Below are positions 7,833 through 16,953 of a DNA stretch of 33,316 nucleotides, one piece after another. Source of the DNA: an uncultured Bacteroidales bacterium. GTDB taxonomy: Bacteria; Bacteroidota; Bacteroidia; Bacteroidales; UBA932. Location: positions 1 to 33,316 of the forward strand of contig CAMZGD010000021.1 in the NCBI GenBank assembly GCA_947306365.1. Direction: 5' to 3'. The position numbers were made by a program, and so were the translations under genes. Under the pieces are notes generated by a model that had not been told where the DNA came from, searched no databases, and was given only the letters and a program-made list of their open reading frames with translations. How positions within the stretch are numbered: the stretch's first letter is position 1; every line of letters starts with the position of its first letter.

Positions 7833-9758
7833 CTACTGCGCCTCCTCCGTGTTGTCGATGTCCGAGCGGAGGTTGGTCCGGATGAATTTCTGTCGCACAG
7901 GCGTGTTGTCGCCCATATAGAACTGGATGATGTCTGCGATCTTGTCTTCGCCCGTGAGGTGCACCATCTCGAGCCGGATGTCTTCGCCGATGAAGCCCTT
8001 GAACTCGTCGGGCGAGATCTCGCCGAGGCCTTTGAAACGGGTGATTTCCGCGCCGCGGCCCATCTTCCGCAGGGCGGTCTCCTTTTCCGTGGAACTGTAG
8101 CAGTACACGTTGCTCTTCTTGTCGCGTACCCGGAAGAGCGGAGTCTGGAGGATGTAGAGATGGCCGGCGCGGACCACGTCGGGATAGAACTTCAGGAAGA
8201 AGGTGAGCATCAGCAGGCGGATGTGCATCCCGTCCACGTCGGCATCGGTCGCGATGACGATGTTGTTGTAGCGCAGGCCCTCCACGCCGTCTTCGATGCC
8301 CAGGGCCGACTGGAGCAGCGCCAATTCCACATTCTTTTCCGCATAGAGGTCCTTCTTCGAGGCCTTGGCGCAGTTGAAGGGCTTGCCCATCAGGCTGAAG
8401 ACCGCCTGGACGTTCGCGTCGCGGCTTTTGGTGATGGAGCCGGAGGCGGAGTCGCCCTCCGTGATGAAGAGGGTGCTCTGGTCGGCCAGCGGGTTTCGGT
8501 CGCCGTAGTGGATGCGGCAGTCGCGGAGCTTCTTGTTGTGGACCGAGGCCTTCTTGAGGCGGGCCTTGGTCTTCTTGCTGATGCTGGAGATCGCGTTTCG
8601 CTCCTTCTCCGAATCCTGGATCTTGGCCAGGATGACATCGGCCACGTCGAGGTTCTTGTGGAGATAGTTGTCCAGGTCGGTGGACAGGAAGTCGAGCATC
8701 GTCTTGCTGAGCGTGGGACCGTGGGTGCCTTCCTGCTTGTTCTGCCACATATACTTCGAACCGAGCTGGACCTTGGTCTGTCCTTCGAATTCGGGTTCCT
8801 GGATGCGCACGCTGACGGCGCCGATGATCGACTGGCGGATGTCCACGGGATTGAAGTCCTTCTTGTAGAAATCCTTGAGCACCTTGGCGAGCGATTCCTT
8901 GAAGGCGGCAAGGTGCGTGCCGCCCAGCGTGGTGTTCTGGCCGTTGACGAACGAGAAGATGTTCTCGCCGTAGCCGCTGCCGTGGGTGAAGGCCACTTCG
9001 ATGTCCTGCGTCTTCAGGTGGATCGGGGGATAGAGCGGTTCTTCGTCGATGCTTTCGTTGAGCAGGTCGAGCAGGCCGTTCTCCGACTTGTATTCCGTGC
9101 CGTTGAAGGTGAGTTTCAGGCCGACGTTGAGGTAGGCGTAGTTGCGGAGCATCGTGTCGATGTACTCCGTGTTGTATTCGTAGGGCTCGAAGAGCGTGTC
9201 GTCGGGAATGAAGGTGACGAGCGTACCGTTGCGCTCGGTGGTGGGCTTCGGCGTGAAATCGGGCGTCATCAGGATGCCCTTCTCGTATTCCAGGGCGAGG
9301 GTTTCCCCGTTGCGGAACGACTGGACGGTGAAGTGCGACGACAGCGCGTTGGCGGCCTTCAGGCCCACGCCGTTCATGCCTACGGATTTCTGGAAGGTCT
9401 TGTTGTCGAACTTCGCGCCGGTGTGCAGCTTGCTCACGGCGGCGTCGAGCAGGTTCTGCGTCTTGTCTTTCTCGCTGAAGCCGAAGGGGATGCCGCGACC
9501 GTAGTCCCGGATGGAGATCCGTTTGTCCTCGATCTTGATCTGGATCAGCTTGCCGAAGCCCATCGCGAACTCGTCGATGGAGTTGTCGATGATTTCCTTC
9601 ATCAGCACGTACATGCCGTCGTTGGGCGCGGTACCGTCGCCCAGCCGGCCGATGTACATGCCCGGCCTGAGCCGGATGTGTTCCAGGTCTTCCAGGTGTA
9701 CGATGCTCTCGTCACCGTAATCGTGATCGGGGATGTTCAGGGTCTCTTCATCTTTCAT
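7833..9758 (-). CDS. parE: DNA topoisomerase IV subunit B (ParE)
   Basis: ATPase subunit of a type IIA topoisomerase that decatenates chromosomes. The 641 residues show the GHKL ATPase motifs EIIDNSIDE, DYGRGIP and GVGLKAANALS, then the transducer domain, then the TOPRIM domain with EGDSASG and the metal-binding ATDADVDG motif, ending in the GEDKIADIIQFYMGDNTPVRQKFI block. The length and the GMYIGRLGDGTAPNDGMYVLMKE segment fit the Bacteroidetes ParE type better than the longer GyrB. The ATG at 9758 is chosen over a TTG at 9767, which lies in the promoter box. No parC partner is seen nearby. A toxin-antitoxin-like module sits directly upstream on the same strand without a visible terminator. 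Confidence 0.93.
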   Translation of the reverse strand: MKDEETLNIPDHDYGDESIVHLEDLEHIRLRPGMYIGRLGDGTAPNDGMYVLMKEIIDNSIDEFAMGFGKLIQIKIEDKRISIRDYGRGIPFGFSEKDKTQNLLDAAVSKLHTGAKFDNKTFQKSVGMNGVGLKAANALSSHFTVQSFRNGETLALEYEKGILMTPDFTPKPTTERNGTLVTFIPDDTLFEPYEYNTEYIDTMLRNYAYLNVGLKLTFNGTEYKSENGLLDLLNESIDEEPLYPPIHLKTQDIEVAFTHGSGYGENIFSFVNGQNTTLGGTHLAAFKESLAKVLKDFYKKDFNPVDIRQSIIGAVSVRIQEPEFEGQTKVQLGSKYMWQNKQEGTHGPTLSKTMLDFLSTDLDNYLHKNLDVADVILAKIQDSEKERNAISSISKKTKARLKKASVHNKKLRDCRIHYGDRNPLADQSTLFITEGDSASGSITKSRDANVQAVFSLMGKPFNCAKASKKDLYAEKNVELALLQSALGIEDGVEGLRYNNIVIATDADVDGMHIRLLMLTFFLKFYPDVVRAGHLYILQTPLFRVRDKKSNVYCYSSTEKETALRKMGRGAEITRFKGLGEISPDEFKGFIGEDIRLEMVHLTGEDKIADIIQFYMGDNTPVRQKFIRTNLRSDIDNTEEAQ

Positions 9759-9764
9759 ATCCTG

Positions 9765-9772
9765 CAAATATA
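9765..9772 (-). promoter_or_regulatory. parE promoter -7 box, very close to the start codon
   Basis: On the minus strand the bases read TATATTTG (TAnnTTTG). Only six bases separate the box from the parE ATG, so the transcript would start at or next to the start codon. The nearest TTG for a -33 element is at 9800-9798, with a long 25-bp spacer, inside the 16-bp direct repeat. Confidence 0.55.
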
Positions 9773-9787
9773 ATTAAAAAGCGATAG

Positions 9788-9803
9788 AACCGTTTTCCAA
9801 CTT
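9788..9803. repeat. 16-bp direct repeat, copy 1 (AACCGTTTTCCAACTT)
   Basis: Identical to 10675-10690 in the same orientation. The match is exactly 16 bp; flanking bases differ on both sides. It lies 3 bp beyond the antitoxin stop codon and within the parE upstream region. Together the copies enclose the whole toxin-antitoxin-like module with its operator. It could be a target duplication or an att-type core left by insertion. Confidence 0.9.
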
Positions 9804-9806
9804 AAA

Positions 9807-10376
9807 TCAGAGAGCCGCAGCAATCTGTCGGATATGCCGGAGTTTCTCCATGAAAGAAGCGTCCTGTTCCGCCATCAACATGTCGTACTCGTTCTGCAAG
9901 GACAGAAGCCAGGAAGCATTGATCCTGATGGCTGCCTCCAACATCAAGGCAAGTCCCGCGTCCAGCCGACATTTTTCTGAAAGCAGTCCGTCGAGTTGGC
10001 CGGTGGGTATGCCCATCTTCGCTTCAAGTTCAGAGACAGAGACGCTGCGACGGGACAACTCGACATTCAGGATTCTCCCGGGATGGACCGGCTCAATAAC
10101 GCCTGTCTCTCGAGGAAGACCCATCAAATCGTATTCATAGGCCAGCTGCAGGCGCATCCAATTAATAGACGGTAGACCCAGCACCCGCTCCAACTTGTCG
10201 GCTACGCCCTTATTGACAGGACGTTTCCCCTTGATGATTTCACTAAGGTGGGACGGTTGTATTCCCATCTGTCGGGCCAGTTCCCGCTGCTTGAGGCCTC
10301 TCTCTCGAATTTCTTCTTTCAAGATACTTCCGGGATGAATGGCCATTCTGGCCGGCGCTTCATTTCTTTTTTCCAT
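9807..10376 (-). CDS. HigA-like antitoxin/XRE regulator with two tandem HTH units
   Basis: 189-residue protein built of two homologous HigA-type helix-turn-helix units. Unit 1 (about 13-83) begins IHPGSILKEEI and ends LQLAYEYD; unit 2 (about 97-166) begins VHPGRILNVEL and ends LQNEYD. Both share HPGxIL, an EL..xMGI helix and a W..xLQ..YD tail. Ordinary HigA antitoxins are about 100 residues with one unit. Unit 1 has the clearer recognition helix (QPSHLSEIIKGKRPV). Unit 2 is more divergent and may serve dimerisation. It follows a short toxin-like gene, overlapping its end by 17 bp, the gene order of higBA. Predicted role: DNA-binding autorepressor at the palindrome 10583-10612. Confidence 0.85.
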   Translation of the reverse strand: MEKRNEAPARMAIHPGSILKEEIRERGLKQRELARQMGIQPSHLSEIIKGKRPVNKGVADKLERVLGLPSINWMRLQLAYEYDLMGLPRETGVIEPVHPGRILNVELSRRSVSVSELEAKMGIPTGQLDGLLSEKCRLDAGLALMLEAAIRINASWLLSLQNEYDMLMAEQDASFMEKLRHIRQIAAAL

Positions 10377-10545
10377 AATGATTGCGATCTAATTCCTCCT
10401 TCACACTCTGCACGACTTCCAGTAGACGGTATATGCGCCCTAACGCCTCCATAAACTGCTTGTCGCGGGCTAATTGCCAATACTTGCTGCTTGTCCCTGT
10501 CAAGATCAGGTCTTTCAGGTCTTTGTCTTCCATCTGTATCTTCAT
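10360..10545 (-). pseudogene. Short RelE/HigB-like toxin remnant (61 codons)
   Basis: Small gene directly upstream of the antitoxin, in the position of a higB toxin. Its N-terminal part (DKDLKDLILTGTSSKYWQLA, then RDKQFMEALGRIYRLLEVV) resembles the first half of Bacteroidetes RelE/ParE-superfamily HigB toxins. Its last residues (NHYGKKK) resemble the extreme C-terminus of the same family, as I recall it. The central beta strands with the catalytic residues are missing, and the protein is about 60% of the usual length. I infer an in-frame internal deletion, but a genuinely short protein cannot be excluded because the frame and its start signals are intact. The ATG at 10545 is chosen because it follows a strong SD; a longer frame to 10596 would run into the operator. 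Confidence 0.6.
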
Positions 10546-10551
10546 CACAAA

Positions 10552-10560
10552 CCTCCTTTT
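10552..10560 (-). promoter_or_regulatory. Strong SD of the toxin-remnant gene
   Basis: The minus strand reads AAAAGGAGG six bases before the ATG at 10545. SDs of this strength are rare in the window, and this one decides the start codon. Confidence 0.7.
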
Positions 10561-10573
10561 ACAGACAGTGCTG

Positions 10574-10581
10574 CAAAGATA
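10574..10581 (-). promoter_or_regulatory. Promoter -7 box of the toxin-antitoxin-like module
   Basis: The minus strand reads TATCTTTG (TAnnTTTG), 28 bp upstream of the ATG at 10545. It directly abuts the palindrome at 10583-10612, which would occupy the spacer and -33 region, so a bound repressor would block it. Confidence 0.65.
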
Positions 10582-10582
10582 G

Positions 10583-10612
10583 GGAATAATTCCCAAATTT
10601 GGGAATTATTCC
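10583..10612. promoter_or_regulatory. Perfect 30-bp palindrome, probable operator
   Basis: Left half GGAATAATTCCCAAA (10583-10597) is followed without a loop by its exact reverse complement (10598-10612). It lies 1 bp upstream of the -7 box of the antitoxin unit. A perfect dyad of this size at a HigA-type promoter is the expected autoregulatory operator. With two HTH units per chain, each half may hold more than one contact; this is inference. Confidence 0.75.
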
Positions 10613-10674
10613 TCTCTTTTTTCATCTCAAAGATAATTCCTCAGACCTGCAAGAAAAAACTCGGATGAAAGATT

Positions 10675-10690
10675 AACCGTTTTCCAACTT
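10675..10690. repeat. 16-bp direct repeat, copy 2 (AACCGTTTTCCAACTT)
   Basis: Exact copy of 9788-9803 in the same orientation, 887 bp away measured start to start. It marks the right-hand border of the toxin-antitoxin-like segment. Confidence 0.9.
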
Positions 10691-10882
10691 TTTCTGAAGT
10701 GCAACCAAGCCGGAAAAATACTAAAAGGATGGGGGATGACGTGAGACACCAATGACATCAACCGCTTTTCATTCTGTCCCCCGAATCTCCCATCCTTCCG
10801 GATTATGTTTTAGATTAAAAAACCCTATTAGTTGGCGCGGAATTGGGGGCGGGTGATCTATTAACCTTTTACTGTATTGATT
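10691..10882. other. Non-coding stretch before the recombinase, with an inverted repeat
   Basis: From the toxin-remnant start (10545) to the recombinase start (10883) there are 337 bp without a gene. The part right of the repeat holds an inverted repeat, AAGGATGGG (10725-10733) and CCCATCCTT (10789-10797). Inner bases GGGGG (10731-10735) and CCCCC (10778-10782) offer an alternative pairing. I see no good TAnnTTTG box for the recombinase gene, and no T-tract that would make the repeat a terminator. Confidence 0.5.
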
Positions 10883-11809
10883 ATGAGCAAAAAACAAATT
10901 GGAATCGTAGCTTTTTTCGAACGTCACAACAAGGAATTTTCGACACTGGTGGGATACCGCCGTTCAAAGACGACCTATGCGCGCTACCGGATTGTCTGCA
11001 AGCATCTGTCGACCTATATCAAAGCAACGTGCAAGAAGGAAGATGTCCCGCTCGCGGACATCCGCACGTCGTTCCTGAACGGTTTCGATGCCTGGTTGCG
11101 GAAGGAATGCCGGCTGGCACCCAACAGCGTGTGGGTTTATATGATCTCTTTCAAGCGCATCCTTGCGATGGCGCGGACGGAGGGCTTGACGGGCGGCAAT
11201 CCCTTTGCCGCCTATGTCAACCGTTATACCCGCGTGAGCAGGGGCTATCTGCTGGAAGATGAACTGTTGCGGCTGATGGATGTTCCTGTTTCTACGCCTA
11301 TGGAGGAACGGGTGCGCGACTTGTTTCTTTTCGCTGCTTTTACCGGATTATCCTACATTGATATCAAGAATCTGCGCGAAGAAAACGTGCAGAAGTTCTT
11401 CGACGGGAACTGGTGGATTATCACACATCGCCAAAAGACGCGGGTGGAATCGAATGTCCGCCTGTTGGCGGTGCCGCTCAGGATCATCGATAAATACCGG
11501 GGCGAAGCCTCCGACGGCCGCTTGTTCTCAGTGCCGAGCAACAACTGCTGCAACAAAAACCTGCAGCGGCTGGCCGTACGATGCGGTATCCGGATCCGTC
11601 TGACCTTCCACGTAGGCAGGCATACGTTTGCAACACTGGCCTTGAACCGGGGGATGCCGATCGAGACGCTCAGCCGCATCCTCGGGCATACGAACATCAG
11701 TACCACACAGATCTACGCGAAGATTACAAACCAGAAAATCAGCGCCGACCTGGCGATGTTGTCGGAGAACCTTTCCCCTGTGGAAAAGTCACTGTGTCAA
11801 AGGCTGTAA
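10883..11809 (+). CDS. Tyrosine recombinase/integrase, IntDOT-like active site
   Basis: 308-residue site-specific recombinase with an N-terminal SAM-like core-binding domain (about 1-100) and a C-terminal catalytic domain. Visible catalytic residues are His243 and Arg246 (FHVGRHTFAT), the GHTN histidine, and nucleophile Tyr278 (QIYAKI). The place of the first catalytic arginine is Ser157 (FTGLSYIDI). The same replacement is known in IntDOT of the Bacteroides element CTnDOT. The ATG at 10883 is preferred to a TTG two codons earlier. No excisionase, relaxase or phage genes are next to it. It lies 192 bp from the 16-bp repeat and may have mobilised that segment, or be a separate remnant. Confidence 0.9.
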   Translation: MSKKQIGIVAFFERHNKEFSTLVGYRRSKTTYARYRIVCKHLSTYIKATCKKEDVPLADIRTSFLNGFDAWLRKECRLAPNSVWVYMISFKRILAMARTEGLTGGNPFAAYVNRYTRVSRGYLLEDELLRLMDVPVSTPMEERVRDLFLFAAFTGLSYIDIKNLREENVQKFFDGNWWIITHRQKTRVESNVRLLAVPLRIIDKYRGEASDGRLFSVPSNNCCNKNLQRLAVRCGIRIRLTFHVGRHTFATLALNRGMPIETLSRILGHTNISTTQIYAKITNQKISADLAMLSENLSPVEKSLCQRL

Positions 11810-11820
11810 GGTGTTCGGGG

Positions 11821-12765
11821 CTATTTATACAGCGAGCCGGCGTCGGCGGTATCCCAGGAGGATCGCTCGCGGTCGGGGTCGAAGAAAGTCTCGTCGATCT
11901 CGTAATGCCGGCCTCCTGTCACCAGGTTGTCGATGAACCAGCGCACTTCGTCGTAGTTGGCGAAGTAGCGGACGGCGACGGTATGGCCCTCACCGGTGAA
12001 TCGTAGAATTTTGTGCGCGTAGTGGTTCTTCTTGAACTGCTGCACGATGCGGTCGGAGCCGTAGAAGCCGATGTTGAACAGCTTGATCTGCTTGTAGGGG
12101 ACGAGCCGGTCCGCTGTGCCATGGAGGAAGAAGGTGGGAGCGGGCGTGTCCGTGTACTTCAGGCCCTTGCGCGAGAAAATGGCGCCGGAAAAAGCGACGA
12201 CGCCGGCGTAGCGGAACCCGTCCGGGAGATATTGTTCCGCCAGGGGACTATGGCTGCAGCGTTCGAAATCGCACTGGAGCGATGCGATGGCACCGGCGCT
12301 GGAACCCATCAGGATGACCTGCGTAGGATCGACCGTGAGCTCGGCGGCATAGTCCAGCACGTAACGCGTCACCTTGAACACGTCTTCGGCCGCCATCTGG
12401 ATGGCGCTTTCAAGCGGCTTGACCATCCCGCCGACGCCCTTGAACCGGACGCCGCGCAGACCGAGCCGGTAGTTGGTCGCAACGACCACGAACCCGTCGT
12501 CGGCAAACTGGCGGCACAGGCGGCGCGTTTCGAAGTGCCGCTGGTTGTCTTCGACAAAGCCGCCGCCGTAGGAATAGATGATGCAGCGGTGCTGGTCTGC
12601 GTCATCTGCCGGAAAATAGAGGTCCATTTCCAGGGAAAGGGTGTCGTATTGGAAAAAGGCGATGGATTCATCGGGTTGGAAAGCGGCGCTGTCGAGGGGG
12701 GCTTCCTGCGCAAAGGCGCAAAGGGTCAGGAAGCTGGCGACGAAGAGGGTTAAAAAACGTTTCAT
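11821..12765 (-). CDS. Secreted alpha/beta hydrolase (carboxylesterase type)
   Basis: 314-residue hydrolase with an N-terminal Sec signal peptide (hydrophobic core LTLFVASFLTLCAFA, cleavage near AFA-QE). The oxyanion motif YGGGF is the counterpart of HGGGF in esterases. The catalytic triad is complete: Ser156 (GSSAG), Asp219 (HGTADRLVP) and His261 (GEGHTV). The layout is that of BD-FAE-like esterases, often active on acyl or feruloyl esters of polysaccharides, but the substrate is not readable. Start at 12765 because it begins a proper signal peptide. It converges with the recombinase gene, 11 bp between stops, and its upstream region has a duplicated promoter element. Confidence 0.88.
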   Translation of the reverse strand: MKRFLTLFVASFLTLCAFAQEAPLDSAAFQPDESIAFFQYDTLSLEMDLYFPADDADQHRCIIYSYGGGFVEDNQRHFETRRLCRQFADDGFVVVATNYRLGLRGVRFKGVGGMVKPLESAIQMAAEDVFKVTRYVLDYAAELTVDPTQVILMGSSAGAIASLQCDFERCSHSPLAEQYLPDGFRYAGVVAFSGAIFSRKGLKYTDTPAPTFFLHGTADRLVPYKQIKLFNIGFYGSDRIVQQFKKNHYAHKILRFTGEGHTVAVRYFANYDEVRWFIDNLVTGGRHYEIDETFFDPDRERSSWDTADAGSLYK

Positions 12766-12771
12766 AGGGGG

Positions 12772-12819
12772 AAATTTCGGTTTCAAATATAAGATAAAAT
12801 TTCGGTTTCAAATATAAGA
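12772..12819. repeat. Tandem 23-bp direct repeat carrying two -7 boxes
   Basis: Two identical 23-bp copies, at 12772-12794 and 12797-12819, give a 25-bp period. Each starts AAATTTCGG and contains CAAATATA. Confidence 0.85.
12784..12816 (-). promoter_or_regulatory. Duplicated promoter boxes of the hydrolase gene
   Basis: TATATTTG (TAnnTTTG on the minus strand) occurs at 12791-12784 and again at 12816-12809, one per repeat copy, 19 and 44 bp from the hydrolase ATG. Either or both could serve the gene. Confidence 0.55.
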
Positions 12820-12828
12820 AATATATCC

Positions 12829-12836
12829 TAAATTTG
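12829..12836 (+). promoter_or_regulatory. Promoter -7 box of mutA-mutB
   Basis: TAAATTTG fits TAnnTTTG, 53 bp before the mutA ATG. No clear -33 TTG. The leader contains a small hairpin, GTTTGA (12850-12855) with TCAAAC (12860-12865), loop ACAA, of unknown meaning. Confidence 0.6.
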
Positions 12837-12889
12837 CAGGATTAAGACAGTTTGAACAATCAAACACACTATAATTAAATCTATTAAAC

Positions 12890-14776
12890 ATGGCAGAAAA
12901 ACTGTTTACTGAGTTTCCCCCTGTTTCTACAGAACAGTGGGATGCGGTAATTATCAAGGACTTGAAGGGGGCCGACTACGACAAGAAACTTGTCTGGAAG
13001 ACCCACGAAGGTTTTCCGGTGCGTCCCTACTACCGCGCCGAGAACCTGAAGGACATCAAGTTCGAAGGCGAGATGCCCGGACAGTTCCCGTTCGTCCGCG
13101 GCATCAAGAATGACAACAACTGGCTGACCCGTCAGGACATATGCCTGTGCATGGGCATTGCCAAGGCCAATGAGGAAGCCCTCGACATCCTGAACAAGGG
13201 CGTTGAATCGCTCGGTTTCATCCTGGCCGACAAGAAGGACCTTTCCGTCGAAGAGATGGAAGCCCTCCTCAAGGGGATCAGCATCCCGGCCGTGGAGATC
13301 AACTTCCGCAAGTGCTGCCCCAAGCACAGCGCCGAGACCCTCAAGAGCTTCCTGACCGTGGTGAAGAAGCAGGGCATCAATCCGGAAGAAGTCCGCGCCT
13401 CTTTCGACTTCAGCCCGCTGCATCGTCTTACCGTCAAGGGTACCTTCTGTGAGGAGAAATCCTATGGTTTCCTTGCGGAAGCCGTGAAAGCCGTCGCCGA
13501 CTTCCCGAAGATCAAGGTCATCAACGTGCAGGCCTATGACTTCAACAGCGCCGGCAGCAATCTCGTGCAGGAACTCGCCTTCGGTGCGGCCATCGGCAAC
13601 GAGTATATCGCGAAGCTGACGGAACTGGGATTCGACGCGGCTGAAATCGCGCGCCGCATCAAGTTCACCTTCGGCATCAGTTCCAACTACTTCATGGAGA
13701 TCGCCAAGTTCCGCGCCGCCCGCGTGGTCTGGGCCAACATCGTGAAGGCCTGGGGCGTTGACTGCGACTGCGCCTGCAAGATGCATGTGCACGCGGTCAC
13801 CAGCCGCTGGAACCAGACGGTCTACGACGCCTATGTCAACATGCTCCGCGACACGACCGAAACGATGAGCGCCGCCATCGCCGGTGTCGACTCGATCGAA
13901 GTGGTCCCGTTCGACGATGCTTTCCGTGCACCGGGTGAATTCTCCAACCGCATCGCCCGCAACGTGCAGTCGGTGCTCAAGGAAGAATCGCACTTCAACA
14001 AGATTGTCGATCCGGCTGCCGGTTCCTATTATATCGAAGAACTCACCCAGTCGATCATCGACGCCGCCTGGAAACTCTTCAAGGACGTCGAGGAGAAGGG
14101 CGGCTATACGGAGGCCTTCAAGGCCGGTTTCGTGCAGGAACAGGTCAAGGCCGTTTCCGACAAGAAGGACAAGCTCCTGGCCCAGCGCCGCGAGACGCTG
14201 CTGGGCACCAACCAGTTCCCGAACTTCCTCGAGAAGGCCGGCGACGAGATCACGAAGGAGATCGTCACCCGCTATGCAGACTGCTGCTGCGAAAAAGGCG
14301 GTTGCGAGGCCGAGAAGATGGCCGAGCCGCTCCGCGCCTATCGCGGTGCCCAGCCGTTCGAAGCGATGCGTCTGGCCACCGACCGCGGTGACCGCCAGCC
14401 GATGGCCTTCATGCTGACCTTCGGCAACCTGGCCATGTGCCGTGCCCGCGCGCAGTTCTCCAGCAACTTCTTCGCCGTGGCCGGAATCAAGGTTGTGGAC
14501 AACAACCGCTTCTCGACCATCGAAGAAGGCGTCGAGGCCGCACTGAAAGCCAAGGCCGACATCGTCGTGGCCTGCTCGGCCGACGACGAGTACCTCGAGA
14601 ATGTTCCGAAGATCGCCCGGCTCATCGGCGACAAGGCCATCGTCGTGGTGGCCGGCGACCCGGAGTGCCGTCCGCAGCTCGAAGAGCAGGGGATCAACCA
14701 CTACATCCACGTGAAATGCAACGTGCTGGACACCCTTAAGGAGTACCAGAAAGCACTGGGCGTCAAGGAACTTTAA
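12890..14776 (+). CDS. mutA: Methylmalonyl-CoA mutase small subunit
   Basis: Non-catalytic beta subunit of the heterodimeric, adenosylcobalamin-dependent methylmalonyl-CoA mutase, which interconverts succinyl-CoA and methylmalonyl-CoA. The 628 residues include the TIM-barrel region (RVVWANIVKAWG, SRWNQTVYDAYVNMLRDTTETMSAAIAG, VDPAAGSYYIEELT) and a C-terminal Rossmann domain. As expected for this subunit, that domain lacks the DxHxxG cobalamin-ligand motif found in mutB. It shares a transcript with mutB (15-bp gap). In Bacteroidota the enzyme runs from succinyl-CoA towards propionate. Neither methylmalonyl-CoA epimerase nor the MeaB chaperone is in this window. Confidence 0.96.
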   Translation: MAEKLFTEFPPVSTEQWDAVIIKDLKGADYDKKLVWKTHEGFPVRPYYRAENLKDIKFEGEMPGQFPFVRGIKNDNNWLTRQDICLCMGIAKANEEALDILNKGVESLGFILADKKDLSVEEMEALLKGISIPAVEINFRKCCPKHSAETLKSFLTVVKKQGINPEEVRASFDFSPLHRLTVKGTFCEEKSYGFLAEAVKAVADFPKIKVINVQAYDFNSAGSNLVQELAFGAAIGNEYIAKLTELGFDAAEIARRIKFTFGISSNYFMEIAKFRAARVVWANIVKAWGVDCDCACKMHVHAVTSRWNQTVYDAYVNMLRDTTETMSAAIAGVDSIEVVPFDDAFRAPGEFSNRIARNVQSVLKEESHFNKIVDPAAGSYYIEELTQSIIDAAWKLFKDVEEKGGYTEAFKAGFVQEQVKAVSDKKDKLLAQRRETLLGTNQFPNFLEKAGDEITKEIVTRYADCCCEKGGCEAEKMAEPLRAYRGAQPFEAMRLATDRGDRQPMAFMLTFGNLAMCRARAQFSSNFFAVAGIKVVDNNRFSTIEEGVEAALKAKADIVVACSADDEYLENVPKIARLIGDKAIVVVAGDPECRPQLEEQGINHYIHVKCNVLDTLKEYQKALGVKEL

Positions 14777-14778
14777 TC

Positions 14779-14784
14779 AGGAGG
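14779..14784 (+). promoter_or_regulatory. SD of mutB (AGGAGG)
   Basis: AGGAGG seven bases before the mutB ATG, in the short mutA-mutB gap. Most other starts in the window lack such a site. Confidence 0.6.
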
Positions 14785-14791
14785 ACAGACA

Positions 14792-16936
<2,145 letters not shown>

Positions 16937-16953
16937 AACGGCGATTTTTTGTC

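Noticed and set aside
7833-8748. N-terminal extension of the acyltransferase through parE, giving about 493 codons
   Set aside because: The extra part is out-of-frame parE. The HX4D acyltransferase begins naturally at 7827, 5 bp after the parE stop.
7815-9773. 652-codon open frame antisense to parE
   Set aside because: It mirrors parE codon by codon in a GC-rich gene and encodes low-complexity residues rich in V, D, E, R and H with no domain. The parE product has all catalytic motifs, so this is a shadow frame.
9788-9803. Match of the 16-bp repeat to the CTnDOT attachment core GTANNTTTGC
   Set aside because: The repeat does not contain that core on either strand, so it cannot be called a CTnDOT-type site even though the nearby recombinase has the IntDOT-like serine.
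10596-10613. CRISPR-like reading of the dyad near 10600
   Set aside because: It is a single palindrome, with no further copies or spacers nearby.
10725-10797. Inverted repeat before the recombinase as an intrinsic terminator
   Set aside because: The arms are separated by 55 bp and are not followed by a T-run on either strand; left as an unexplained inverted repeat.
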